Positions 23,127-31,696 of a stretch of DNA of 34,208 nucleotides are shown here, one piece after another. Numbering within the stretch: the first letter of the stretch is position 1; the number at the start of each line of letters is the position of its first letter. The notes beneath the pieces were generated by a model. The model did no database searches, was not told the DNA's origin, and was given only the letters and a program-made list of their open reading frames with translations. The DNA comes from a bacterium (GTDB lineage: Bacteria > Bacteroidota > Rhodothermia > Balneolales > M1805), in assembly GCA_006226965.1 (NCBI GenBank), contig SBGQ01000116.1, positions 1 to 34,208 of the forward strand, written 5' to 3'. Both the position numbers and the translations under genes were made by a program.

Positions 23127-25595
23127 ATGAACGTAAAATCTCCCGTTCTTCTCGGTTTATTGAGTATGGCACTTTTAGCATCTTGTACGGGTGCTAAAAA
23201 AGCACAAAAGCCAGCAGCAGGTGCAAATCCGGCCGGTGGCAAACCGGGTAAAGGCATTCAGCCTTATTCAAAAGTAATTACAGCTAAAGCTAAGTCAGAC
23301 AAGGGTTTATTTACTGTACATAAAGTAGATGATTCTTACTTCTATGAAATTCCTGACTCATTGTTTGGTCGTGAAATTTTAACCGTAACCCGAATTGCGA
23401 AAACCGCAACTAATTTAGGGTACGGTGGCGAAGAACTGAATACTCAAGTTTTCCGCTTCGAAAAAATGGACAAAAAAGTGTTGATGCGTGTTGTTAGCTA
23501 TCAAAACGTAGCAGCTGATTCGCTCCCTATTTTCGAATCTGTTCGCAATTCTAACTTCGAACCAATTGTTCAGGCGTTTGAAATAAAAGCATTGAGTAAA
23601 GACTCAAGCGGTGTTGTAATCGAAGTTGACGGTTTATTATCTGCTGATGTTCCTGTTTTCGGTTTAGACCAAAGAAGTAGAGAACGTTTTCGTGTGAGAA
23701 ACTTAGATAAAGACCGCAGTTTTATCTTAAGCATCAATTCGTATCCAAAAAATATTGAGAACCGAGTTGTATTAACATACAATGCTACAAATGCACCGTC
23801 AAACAACTCCGTAGGTAGCATTTCTTTGGAAATCAATCACTCTATGATTTTACTTCCAAAAGTTCCGATGATTGGCCGTATTGCTGATGACCGTGTTGGT
23901 TTCTTTAGTGTTACTCAAACGGATTACGGTTTAGATGTTCAAAAAGCAAAAACTCGTACATACATCACTCGTTGGAGATTAGAGCCAAAAGATTGGGATG
24001 CCTACAATCGCGGTGAATTGGTAGAACCGGTAAAACCAATCGTGTACTACATCGACCCTGCAACTCCGATGAAATGGAGACCTTACTTAAAGCAAGGTGT
24101 TGAAGATTGGAACAAAGCATTCGAAGCTGCCGGTTTCAAAAACGCGATTAAAGCAATGGATCCTCCAACACCTGAAGAAGATCCTGAATTCAGCCCGGAA
24201 GATATTCGTTATTCGGTAATTCGTTATTTCTCTTCTGATATTCAAAATGCCTACGGTCCACACGTACACGACCCTCGTTCCGGTGAAATTTTAGAAAGTG
24301 ATATCGGTTGGTACCACAACGTAATGAACTTATTACGTAACTGGTATTTCGTACAAACAGCAGCTATTAATCCGGAAGCTCGCGGCGTTGAGTTTAAAGA
24401 TGAAGTAATGGGCGAGTTAATTCGTTTCGTTTCTGCACATGAAGTGGGACATACTTTAGGTTTACCGCACAACATGAAAGCGTCTTCTTCTTATCCTGTT
24501 GATTCATTACGTTCTGCTACCTTTACTCAAAAAATGGGTACGGCACCGGCTATTATGGACTATGCACGTTTCAACTATATTGCACAGCCGGAAGACAAAG
24601 GCGTAAGTTTATATCCTGGAATTGGTTTGTATGATAAATATGCAATCAACTGGGGTTACCGTGCTATTCCAAACGTGAAAAAATCTGATGATGAAACAGC
24701 AACTCTACGTAAATGGATTGAAGCTAAAGCCGGCGATAAAACCTATCGTTTTGGTAACCCAAGCCGCGTAGACCCGAACTCACAAACCGAAGATTTGGGT
24801 GATGATGCTATGAAAGCATCTACCTACGGTATTGCAAACTTAAAACGCATTGTGCCAAACTTAATGACATGGACTAACCAAGGTGGCGAAAGCTATGATG
24901 AATTGGCTGAGCTTTATGGTCAGGTTTTAGGACAATGGAACCGTTATATGGGCCACGTAGCTACAAATATCGGTGGTGTTTACGAAACTCGTAAATACGA
25001 TAACCAAGCCGGTTCAGTTTACGAAGTAGTTCCAAAAGAAAAACAAAAACGCGCTGTTCAGTTCTTGATTAAAGAAGCGTTCAATACTCCGGATTGGATG
25101 ATTAACGAAGAAATTTTCAGCAGAACAGAATCCAGTGGTTTTGTAGAAAGAATTCGTGCATTACAAGCTCGCGCATTGTATTTGGCATTAGATATGGAAA
25201 AAATGCAACGCTTAACAGAAGCAGAAGCATTAATGGGCAGCAAGGCTTATACCTTAAACGATTTAATGAGTGATGTTACAGCCGGCGTTTGGTCGGAGTT
25301 AAAATCTAACGGAACCATTGATGTGTATCGCAGAAACTTACAACGTGCACACATCGATCGTTTAGAGTATTTATTAACCGGCGATGCTCCGAATTTACCA
25401 TCGTTTGTATTTGCATACAGCGGCGGAACTCGAGTAAACGCTTCTCAATCTGAAATCAGACCGGAAGCTCGTGCTCAGTTATTGAAATTAAAAGCTGATA
25501 TCGGTTCAACTATCAGTAAAGTGCGTGATGCATCAACTAAAAACCACTTGGTAGATGCTTTAGCTAGAATCGAAATGATTTTAGACCCTAAATAA
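23127..25595 (+). CDS. Lipoprotein zinc metalloprotease (DUF5117/DUF5118 family)
   Basis: This 822-residue protein is an exported zincin. The N-terminus has a lipoprotein signal with lipobox LLASC (Cys20), followed by an Ala/Gly/Lys/Pro-rich linker. Residues about 45-95 (FTVHKVDDSYFYEIPDSLFG) match the small DUF5118 module, about 95-290 the DUF5117 domain, and the remainder the catalytic domain, with the extended zinc motif HEVGHTLGLPH (His438, Glu439, His442, His448), the metzincin-like HExxHxxGxxH pattern. The family is common in Bacteroidota and relatives, and its substrates are poorly known. A strong terminator follows, so this is a single-gene transcript. Confidence 0.92.
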   Translation: MNVKSPVLLGLLSMALLASCTGAKKAQKPAAGANPAGGKPGKGIQPYSKVITAKAKSDKGLFTVHKVDDSYFYEIPDSLFGREILTVTRIAKTATNLGYGGEELNTQVFRFEKMDKKVLMRVVSYQNVAADSLPIFESVRNSNFEPIVQAFEIKALSKDSSGVVIEVDGLLSADVPVFGLDQRSRERFRVRNLDKDRSFILSINSYPKNIENRVVLTYNATNAPSNNSVGSISLEINHSMILLPKVPMIGRIADDRVGFFSVTQTDYGLDVQKAKTRTYITRWRLEPKDWDAYNRGELVEPVKPIVYYIDPATPMKWRPYLKQGVEDWNKAFEAAGFKNAIKAMDPPTPEEDPEFSPEDIRYSVIRYFSSDIQNAYGPHVHDPRSGEILESDIGWYHNVMNLLRNWYFVQTAAINPEARGVEFKDEVMGELIRFVSAHEVGHTLGLPHNMKASSSYPVDSLRSATFTQKMGTAPAIMDYARFNYIAQPEDKGVSLYPGIGLYDKYAINWGYRAIPNVKKSDDETATLRKWIEAKAGDKTYRFGNPSRVDPNSQTEDLGDDAMKASTYGIANLKRIVPNLMTWTNQGGESYDELAELYGQVLGQWNRYMGHVATNIGGVYETRKYDNQAGSVYEVVPKEKQKRAVQFLIKEAFNTPDWMINEEIFSRTESSGFVERIRALQARALYLALDMEKMQRLTEAEALMGSKAYTLNDLMSDVTAGVWSELKSNGTIDVYRRNLQRAHIDRLEYLLTGDAPNLPSFVFAYSGGTRVNASQSEIRPEARAQLLKLKADIGSTISKVRDASTKNHLVDALARIEMILDPK

Positions 25596-25611
25596 GTACG
25601 CTTTAATGTGG

Positions 25612-25648
25612 AAAAGCCCTTCTGATTTATTTCAGAAGGGCTTTTTTT
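25612..25648 (+). terminator. Strong Rho-independent terminator of the metalloprotease gene
   Basis: A 14-bp perfect arm AAAAGCCCTTCTGA pairs with TCAGAAGGGCTTTT around a six-base loop, followed by further T residues (seven in all). The A-run on the left arm could let it work on the other strand too. Confidence 0.92.
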
Positions 25649-25703
25649 GTTTTAGGGGTTTATCAGCATATTTGTGTATTGTGCTTGAACCTAATTTTTG
25701 AGT

Positions 25704-26855
25704 ATGAAAAAAGTCTTATTTATTGCTTTGCTTTTACTTAGCAGTATTCCTTCATTTGCACAATTTGAAAGCATATACCTGTTTGGTGAAAGTCGGTCAG
25801 AATTAAAGCGATTCCCGCTACAAGTTGATAATCAAACCATTGCTCAAATTTGGTTTCAGCCCTTAGCTTTTCTTACAAAAGCAAGAGAAAGCACACAAGG
25901 TGTAATTAATTTCGTGAAAGAAGAGCCCTATGCTATTACTCCCGCAGATTCTCTAGATGAACCAAAGTATTACCCGTTAACATTTAAAGACCATATTTAT
26001 GGGGATACCATTTTTGTGAATTTATTAACCTTACCAAACGTAGCGCTCGATTCACTCGAACAAATAAAAGGCCATATCGATTCGGTATTAAGTGTACCCG
26101 TGTATATCAAGAATCAGGCTTTTAACGATAAACTAAGCCTAAAGGCAATTACGGTTAAAATTCCGTTTCCGGATTCTCTTATTCCGGAAAATCAATTTGT
26201 GACCTACCCGGATAGTGCAGATTTAGTGTTAAACTGGGATTATGAAAAAGTAGATTCGCTCAAATTTTCAGCGGACTATTACAACGCTATTCAATCGAAA
26301 CTCAGTTTAAGCATAACGATTAAAGCAGAAGTTAAACCTATAATAGGCAGCTCTTTTGTGTTCACTATTCCACTTTTGGATGAATATGGAATCCATATCA
26401 CCTATGCGGAATATTTGGGCTTAGTCGGCATGTCGTCCGAAAGTTTTAATGTAACTATACCGTTTTCTGTTTTAGGCGGAGAGGATATCGAGCTGTTTCG
26501 AATTCCTTCAATGGATATGAGTGCAATCCTATCAACCTTTACATCTATTGAGGATGAAGATGTTTTAAAACCGGAAAGTATTCAGGTTTCAGCGTATCCG
26601 AATCCGTTTAACCCGACAACAACACTTTCGATTACGGTGCAACAGTCATCCCAATTTTCCATTTTTGTGATGAACTCCATCGGACAAAAAGTACACACCG
26701 TTAAACCAACTAGTACGTATGCATTTGGGGCACATTCGTTTCAATGGGATGCGTCGGGTTTAGCATCGGGTATTTACTTTGTAGTTGTGCAAGGGATAAA
26801 TCTTTCGGATGCACAACCTATTCAACAAGTGTTGCCGATAAGTTTGATTAAATAA
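25704..26855 (+). CDS. Secreted protein with type IX-type C-terminal sorting domain
   Basis: From the ATG at 25704 (the frame is open to a TTG at 25698) the product has 383 residues. The signal peptide MKKVLFIALLLLSSIPSFAQ is clear. Residues about 20-290 are beta-rich and not recognisable. From residue 298 the tail YPNPFNPTTTLSI, IGQKV and LASGIYFVVV matches the type A sorting domain of type IX secretion cargo, so it should be secreted or anchored outside the outer membrane. The next gene overlaps its stop by one base (TAATG), which implies coupled expression with a small Imm31-like protein. Function unknown. Confidence 0.85.
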   Translation: MKKVLFIALLLLSSIPSFAQFESIYLFGESRSELKRFPLQVDNQTIAQIWFQPLAFLTKARESTQGVINFVKEEPYAITPADSLDEPKYYPLTFKDHIYGDTIFVNLLTLPNVALDSLEQIKGHIDSVLSVPVYIKNQAFNDKLSLKAITVKIPFPDSLIPENQFVTYPDSADLVLNWDYEKVDSLKFSADYYNAIQSKLSLSITIKAEVKPIIGSSFVFTIPLLDEYGIHITYAEYLGLVGMSSESFNVTIPFSVLGGEDIELFRIPSMDMSAILSTFTSIEDEDVLKPESIQVSAYPNPFNPTTTLSITVQQSSQFSIFVMNSIGQKVHTVKPTSTYAFGAHSFQWDASGLASGIYFVVVQGINLSDAQPIQQVLPISLIK

Positions 26856-27055
26856 TGCAAAAAGAAATAAGCTATAAATCGGTGGTAAAAATTCTTTCCC
26901 GAAACCCTGAACTCCAAGAAGTTTGGGGTAAAATCGGTGAAGTTGTCGGGCGGTCAGATACGTATGAAGACGGTTCTGTAGACTGGGGTGTTTTTGTATT
27001 TGATACTGAACAGGTTTGGCAAATTCATGAGTCGGATTTAACACTCGAAACGTAG
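26855..27055 (+). CDS. Small protein, possibly Imm31-like
   Basis: A 66-residue protein with no signal or membrane segment. After a short helix (YKSVVKILSRNPEL) it has GKIGEVVGRSDTYEDGS followed by WGVFVFDTEQVWQIHESDL. This pattern of a glycine-rich strand, a Trp-Gly-Val strand and a VW..hEsDL end resembles the Imm31 immunity-protein family and similar SH3-like folds. I recognise the pattern but cannot confirm membership. Translation is coupled to the secreted protein upstream by a 1-base overlap. The last five codons (Thr-Leu-Glu-Thr-stop) lie within the first copy of a 35-bp direct repeat. Confidence 0.7.
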   Translation: MQKEISYKSVVKILSRNPELQEVWGKIGEVVGRSDTYEDGSVDWGVFVFDTEQVWQIHESDLTLET

Positions 27056-27075
27056 CCGAATTTCGCATTAGGGAT
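27041..27075 (+). repeat. 35-bp direct repeat, copy 1
   Basis: It begins ACACTCGAAACGTAG and ends GGGAT. It covers the last codons and stop of the Imm31-like gene. It differs from copy 2 at only two positions (C/T at 27056 and A/T at 27070). Confidence 0.85.
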
Positions 27076-27251
27076 TATTAAGAGTTGAATTCATAGCTAA
27101 CCGTTTATGCGGAAGGGTTTATTGATTACGTAAGAAAGCAAATAAGAGAAGTTGAATCGAAACTTTATGTTGTAAACGTTGGTGTTATCATACTTTCATT
27201 AAATAAAATAGCTATTTTATGGCTCGCAATTATAATAAAGAGTCCTATTAC

Positions 27252-28247
27252 ATGAGAGCCAACAAACGCAATCTGTTTTTTATCATATGTAACTTTCTAT
27301 TAATCGTAAGTTGCAAGGATTTAACAAACAATGATATTGCTCCAGATCCTATAAAAGTTCCAGAATTCCCCAATTTCTATGCCGATCAAGCCATGTATAG
27401 TTCTGATGGCAAAATGATTATTTTTGAAAGACGTTTGCCGGGTGAATCATTTCAATTATGTATGTTACACGAAGATTCATCCGAGGTTTATTCATTTGGT
27501 GGGATATCGTTTTTCCCCAATGATATTAGTTCGAATGATTCGTTATTAATCGGTAATACAAATTTAGCAGATGGGAGAATTGTTAAGTTTAATCTGCATA
27601 CCAGAGAATTGAACTATCTGGCAGGAAGAGGGACTCAGAATAATCTGTACGGTTCAAACTCAACCGAACAATTTCCAATTTTTAGTTATGATGGGTCAAA
27701 AATATTGCATACGATGAGGTCGAATCTTCTAATAGGGTTACGGCGAGGAATTATAGAAATGAATCTGGATGGGTCGGGTTGGAAAGAAATACTCCGGAGT
27801 GATACGACAATTGTCTATAATCCTGTAGAAATAACCAAACTAGGAAATAAACAAGGTTATGCGGCAATTTACAACTATAGAGATGAGGATAATAATAGTA
27901 TTTTAGAGTTATATAAGTATGATGAAAACTTAAATTATGTAGATAATATTAAGTTTACGGAGTTACTCAAAAAGAATAAGATAGAAGGTTACCCTACATA
28001 CTATCAGGTAAATGATAATAATATTCTTCTCAGTAGTAACCTTTACGAGACCTACGTATTAGACCTAGAAAGTGAAAAAGCCTCGCTTTTTTTGGAATTA
28101 GAGCCATATTATTACATTAATGAATTACCTAGACAGCATCCTGTTAAGAAGCATGTGTATTTAATGGTAATTTCATATGGTTATGAATCAAGCATTTTTG
28201 AATACGACGCTCAAGAAAAGGTGTTAACCAACATCTTTAATAAATAA
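27252..28247 (+). CDS. Hypothetical lipoprotein, beta-propeller-like
   Basis: The best start is the ATG at 27252, giving 331 residues with the lipoprotein signal MRANKRNLFFIICNFLLIV followed by SCKD (lipid-attached Cys about residue 21); the frame opens earlier at 27219. The mature part has repeated short blocks of the type YSSDGKMIIFER and FSYDGSKILHTM, spaced like blades of a TolB/YncE-type beta-propeller. No catalytic motif is visible. Codon use is richer in AT (many AAT, TAT, TTA) than in neighbouring genes. The gene is bracketed by two 35-bp repeats 1.2 kb apart, suggesting it was gained as a unit. Function unknown. Confidence 0.75.
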   Translation: MRANKRNLFFIICNFLLIVSCKDLTNNDIAPDPIKVPEFPNFYADQAMYSSDGKMIIFERRLPGESFQLCMLHEDSSEVYSFGGISFFPNDISSNDSLLIGNTNLADGRIVKFNLHTRELNYLAGRGTQNNLYGSNSTEQFPIFSYDGSKILHTMRSNLLIGLRRGIIEMNLDGSGWKEILRSDTTIVYNPVEITKLGNKQGYAAIYNYRDEDNNSILELYKYDENLNYVDNIKFTELLKKNKIEGYPTYYQVNDNNILLSSNLYETYVLDLESEKASLFLELEPYYYINELPRQHPVKKHVYLMVISYGYESSIFEYDAQEKVLTNIFNK

Positions 28248-28250
28248 GAT

Positions 28251-28285
28251 ACACTCGAAACGTAGTCGAATTTCGCATTTGGGAT
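28251..28285 (+). repeat. 35-bp direct repeat, copy 2
   Basis: It begins four bases after the stop of the lipoprotein gene. It matches copy 1 at 33 of 35 positions, with weaker similarity continuing for about 10 more bases. Within it CGAAA and TTTCG form a small inverted repeat. Confidence 0.85.
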
Positions 28286-28316
28286 AGTATTGAGCTCCTG
28301 CGAAAGGATAGCCCGA

Positions 28317-28347
28317 CCCATTAAAAAGCCTAAGGCTTTTTAATGGG
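28317..28347. repeat. REP-like perfect hairpin
   Basis: CCCATTAAAAAGCC and GGCTTTTTAATGGG form a perfect 14-bp stem with a three-base loop (TAA). No T-run follows on either strand, so it is not a standard terminator. The flanking text GATAGCCCGA and GGAATGCCC resembles intergenic repeat elements of Bacteroidota genomes as I recall them. It could still act as an mRNA-stabilising end for the upstream gene. Confidence 0.6.
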
Positions 28348-28370
28348 GAATGCCCAAATAATAAAAGCAT

Positions 28371-28399
28371 AAAAAAAGGTGTAAGAAAAACTTACACCT
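28371..28399 (-). terminator. Rho-independent terminator of the GH30 gene
   Basis: On the minus strand AGGTGTAAG pairs with CTTACACCT over a TTTTT loop and is followed by a run of T residues. It lies 32 bases after the stop of the glycosidase gene. Confidence 0.85.
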
Positions 28400-28431
28400 A
28401 ATCACTTAAATCTTAAGACTTAACCAAAAAC

Positions 28432-29889
28432 CTAGTAAACAATGGTTTGTATCGCGTGCGCAGGAATGGTTAACTCAATGGCTTTCAATTCGATATATAT
28501 TTTATAGGTTATGGCGTTGTCTGTTTGATTCATAACAACGGTTGCCATCGTTCCGTCAGCATTTAGAAATCCGGTGCTGAGTAAAGCACTTCTGCTGCTT
28601 ACGGTACTTACTCGTTTTGCATCAGGACGGATGAATTTTGAGAAGTGACCGATGTAATAATAGGTTGGAGTTAATATAAGTTCATCGGTGCGTGTATCGG
28701 CATGGATTGGCGCAAAACAGAAGTTTCCAACGTGGTTAGGACCGCCGGTTTCATCCAATAAGATATTCCAATCTGTCCAGCCCACAGTTCCGTTTTGGAA
28801 ATCGTTAATCATACTGCGACCGTAGCGTTCGGCATTTGGCCAGAATTGATATCGTTCCGGGTTAAAGCTTTCCACACAGCCTTCTGTGAAGAGTAATTTT
28901 TTATCAGGATACGATTCGTACACGTTGCGCAGGTTACTGTACATATTTTCTCCGCCAGTCCAGTTTTCGTACCAGTGAAAACCAATACCCCAAGCGTATT
29001 GAGCAGCTTCCGGGTCGTTAAAAATAACGCTTGCACGGCGCGCAATTAAATCTCTGTTGTGGTCCCAAACCACGATTTTTTTATCGCCTAAACCTTCACG
29101 ACGCATCATCGGTCCGAGATGGTTTTTCAGGAAATCGCGCTCTTCTTCTGCGGTGTAAATACTTGATTCCCAACGTTGTGTAGCCATAGGCTCATTTTGA
29201 ATCGTAATACCCCAGATTGGAATGCCTTCGGCTTCGTACGCTTTTATAAATTTGGTGTAATACAATGCCCATGAATCGCGAAACTCAGGCAAGAGTTTTC
29301 CGCCGCGCAACATATTTTTATTGTCTTTCATAAAAGCCGGCGGACTCCAAGGGCTCGCGTAAAGAGGCAATTTTCCGCCTGCAGCTTCAATAGCTTTTTT
29401 GATGAGCGGAATTCTGAATTCACGGTCGTGATTTATGGAAAAGGTGTTGAGTTCTTTATCGCCTTCATCGATATAGGTATAACTTCCGGAACTGAAATCA
29501 GCACTGTGAATGGTTGTTCTTGCCAAGGTATAACCAATTCCTTCGTTTTTATCGTAATAGGCTTTTAAAAATTTTGCCTGATTTTCAGCTGATAGTTTGG
29601 CAAATGTTTCTGAGGAAGCATCGGTTATGGCTCCGCCAATACCCCAGAATGATTGAAACGTTTTTTTCGGGTTTACAAAAACAGCCACTTCTGTTTCGAG
29701 GGGTTGTTTGTTGTCTTTAAATTCTAGCGACGCTGTTTTAGTTAAGCGTAAGTCTGTATTTGATGCTGTGGTATAAACCGTTGCGGTTTTATTATCAACG
29801 GAAAATGTTTGTGTAGATGTTTTCTGTGCCATGGGTTTGCACGAAAAAACGAGTAATGAAAGAGCTAATAGTCCAAACTGAATCTTCAT
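28432..29889 (-). CDS. Glycoside hydrolase family 30 lipoprotein
   Basis: This 485-residue protein is a predicted retaining beta-glycosidase of family GH30, which includes glucosylceramidases, beta-1,6-glucanases and xylanases. It has a lipoprotein signal with lipobox LLVFSC (Cys17). In the barrel, the GIGGAITDA motif (residues 83-91), the acid/base Glu233 in TIQNEPMATQRWES and the nucleophile Glu336 in LLFTEGCVES are intact. The C-terminal about 80 residues form the beta-side domain usual in the family. The likely place of action is the cell surface or periplasm. No SusC/SusD pair or other carbohydrate genes are near, so the substrate is not indicated by context. Confidence 0.93.
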   Translation of the reverse strand: MKIQFGLLALSLLVFSCKPMAQKTSTQTFSVDNKTATVYTTASNTDLRLTKTASLEFKDNKQPLETEVAVFVNPKKTFQSFWGIGGAITDASSETFAKLSAENQAKFLKAYYDKNEGIGYTLARTTIHSADFSSGSYTYIDEGDKELNTFSINHDREFRIPLIKKAIEAAGGKLPLYASPWSPPAFMKDNKNMLRGGKLLPEFRDSWALYYTKFIKAYEAEGIPIWGITIQNEPMATQRWESSIYTAEEERDFLKNHLGPMMRREGLGDKKIVVWDHNRDLIARRASVIFNDPEAAQYAWGIGFHWYENWTGGENMYSNLRNVYESYPDKKLLFTEGCVESFNPERYQFWPNAERYGRSMINDFQNGTVGWTDWNILLDETGGPNHVGNFCFAPIHADTRTDELILTPTYYYIGHFSKFIRPDAKRVSTVSSRSALLSTGFLNADGTMATVVMNQTDNAITYKIYIELKAIELTIPAHAIQTIVY

Positions 29890-29946
29890 AAGAATGCCTC
29901 AATTAATTTCCCGAAATGTAGGCTTTTCGGTTGATTTGTAGAAGTA

Positions 29947-29982
29947 AAACGTTGTGTTCAATCGAAATCCAACACAACGTTT
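29947..29982. promoter_or_regulatory. Perfect 12-bp inverted repeat in a divergent intergenic region
   Basis: AAACGTTGTGTT and AACACAACGTTT are perfect complements separated by 12 bases. No gene ends here: the GH30 gene leaves to the left and the 30078 gene to the right, so it is more likely an operator or a 5' leader structure than a terminator. Confidence 0.5.
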
Positions 29983-30077
29983 GAATGAAATCAATCAAGA
30001 AATCAAATCAAAAAAGAAAAATTCAATTACCTTATTCATGCTGTCTTTTTATATGAATTAAAACCAATCAGTTGAAT

Positions 30078-30839
30078 ATGAGCAACTCCTTTTCGCGTGA
30101 AGAAATCTCAAAAATTATGGCTAAAGCCACTCAAATTCAGGCTCAGATGGATAAATACGGAGATCATGAAACCTTAAGTGAAGATGAATTGATTGAATTG
30201 GGGAAAGAAGTCGGGATCAGCAAATCGGCTATAATGGAGGCCATAGGACAGGTTGATGCGACCGAAAAAAAACCGATTAATTTTTCGTGGCTAACAGGTA
30301 CGAGTTGGCTGCAAGATATTCGGGTGCTTCCGGGAACCTTTACCGATGACGAGTGGGAAGATATTGTTCAAGAGATTCGTGCATCTACAGGCGGAATCGG
30401 GAAAGTATCTCAATCAAAATCTACGTTTGAATGGGAGCAGCGCTCTCGTGAGATTGGGTACCGACATTTAACGTTCACACCCGGTAAAAACTCCACAAAA
30501 TTTACATTCAACTATAATTGGCGCGGAATTAAAATGCTGATGACAGCTGTGCCGTCAGTATTAACCATGGCCTTGTTTTCTTTGATCGGTAAAACCATAT
30601 TCGGCGCCGACTTTAAAGCCATCTTTATTTTAGTAGGTTTATTAACAGGTTTTGTCGGAGGAAGAATCTATTTGCATTCTTACTTCAGAGAGCAAAAAAG
30701 AAAGCTGGAAGAACTTTCGAAGTCTATAGCCGGAATCATCAAAAGAAAGAAAAAAGAGCCCGTTCTTCTCGATTCGGTTGATGATGTTTATGGTGAAACA
30801 GAATCAATGAGTAAAAGCAAAAACAAGTTACAGTCCTGA
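30078..30839 (+). CDS. Hypothetical membrane protein with N-terminal helical domain
   Basis: From the ATG at 30078 (a TTG two codons upstream also keeps the frame) the product has 253 residues. The N-terminal 55 residues are helical and charged, with SEDELIELGKEVGISKSAIM resembling a short helical sensor or oligomerisation domain. The middle has a compact alpha/beta region (about 75-150) containing WLTGTSWLQDIRVLPG. Two close membrane helices (about 153-172 and 177-198) follow, then a basic tail (RKLEELSKSI, KRKKKEP). I do not recognise the family. It converges on the 30848 gene with an 8-base gap. Confidence 0.75.
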   Translation: MSNSFSREEISKIMAKATQIQAQMDKYGDHETLSEDELIELGKEVGISKSAIMEAIGQVDATEKKPINFSWLTGTSWLQDIRVLPGTFTDDEWEDIVQEIRASTGGIGKVSQSKSTFEWEQRSREIGYRHLTFTPGKNSTKFTFNYNWRGIKMLMTAVPSVLTMALFSLIGKTIFGADFKAIFILVGLLTGFVGGRIYLHSYFREQKRKLEELSKSIAGIIKRKKKEPVLLDSVDDVYGETESMSKSKNKLQS

Positions 30840-30847
30840 GTTGGTGT

Positions 30848-31693
30848 TTATTCTGTTTGAGGCGTACTTCCTGAACGTTTAAGTGGAATACCAATCATCA
30901 ACAAAAATAAACCATAAAGCGAGGTCTGAAGAACGAGTTTGCCGGAAAGCGCTCCGCCGAACAAATCGTTTAATAGTTCAGACTGTTCTGTATCTAAGAT
31001 GCTGAGCAATAAAAAGGAGTACACAATTACTGTAACAGCAACAAGTATAAGTTGGTGACCCAATCGTGCTATCCATTTTGATGTATCACCGAAATAAAGT
31101 GCACTGGCAGTAAACGCTGCAAAAAGTCCGAGTTGGATGATAAATGAAATCAAAAGGTCGGTATCAAGAGGCAAAGAGAACATGGAGAAGCTAATGACGC
31201 AATTAATCAAAAAATAGCCGCCAAAAACCAACCCCAAGGTGTTTATAACTGTGCGGGGTTTCACTTCAGTTTTAACATCACCGAAAGAAAGAGGGGTATT
31301 TAATTCCTGATATTCTTCAGATATGTGATTAAACCAATCAATGTATTCCGGTCGGCGCAGGTAAATGACGTACATCAAAGAAAAGGCAAATCCCAAAGGC
31401 GCTAAACCTAGGCTTCCGGTTAAAAAAAGCGAAACAACCGGAAATAAAGGGGTAACTATCATGAGGTAATAACGAACGATATCTTTTCTGAACCACAAGC
31501 CCATTGCACCGATTAATGCATAAACACCTTTTGTGAGTCCGAACGGAACAAGTAAAGAAATATCAACAGGAAATTGTTCTAACAAAGGTTTAAATGCTTC
31601 TTGTTGCATACTGATGGGAAAAATCACCAATTCATAAAAAGCTTCGAGAGATAATAAAGTTGCAAACAGGGTAATTAGAGGAGGACGTCTCAT
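30848..31693 (-). CDS. Hypothetical polytopic membrane protein
   Basis: This 281-residue protein has about eight hydrophobic segments (for example residues 5-27, 46-67, 74-111 as a pair, and four in the C-terminal half) with a cytosolic-looking loop near the middle (WFNHISEEYQELNTPLSF). No transporter or enzyme motif is recognisable. It starts 3 bases after the stop of the 31697-32167 gene, so the two are cotranscribed and may form one membrane complex. Confidence 0.75.
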   Translation of the reverse strand: MRRPPLITLFATLLSLEAFYELVIFPISMQQEAFKPLLEQFPVDISLLVPFGLTKGVYALIGAMGLWFRKDIVRYYLMIVTPLFPVVSLFLTGSLGLAPLGFAFSLMYVIYLRRPEYIDWFNHISEEYQELNTPLSFGDVKTEVKPRTVINTLGLVFGGYFLINCVISFSMFSLPLDTDLLISFIIQLGLFAAFTASALYFGDTSKWIARLGHQLILVAVTVIVYSFLLLSILDTEQSELLNDLFGGALSGKLVLQTSLYGLFLLMIGIPLKRSGSTPQTE

Positions 31694-31696
31694 TAT

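Noticed and set aside
27097-27255. Open frame of about 52 codons upstream of the lipoprotein gene with a helix-like translation
   Set aside because: It has no start codon after the preceding TAG, overlaps the lipoprotein start, and matches nothing recognised. Its length is within chance in AT-rich DNA.
27041-28285. Integron-type attC sites around the lipoprotein gene
   Set aside because: The repeats are near-identical direct copies and lack the RYYYAAC / GTTRRRY core ends and the paired inner boxes of attC. No integrase is present.
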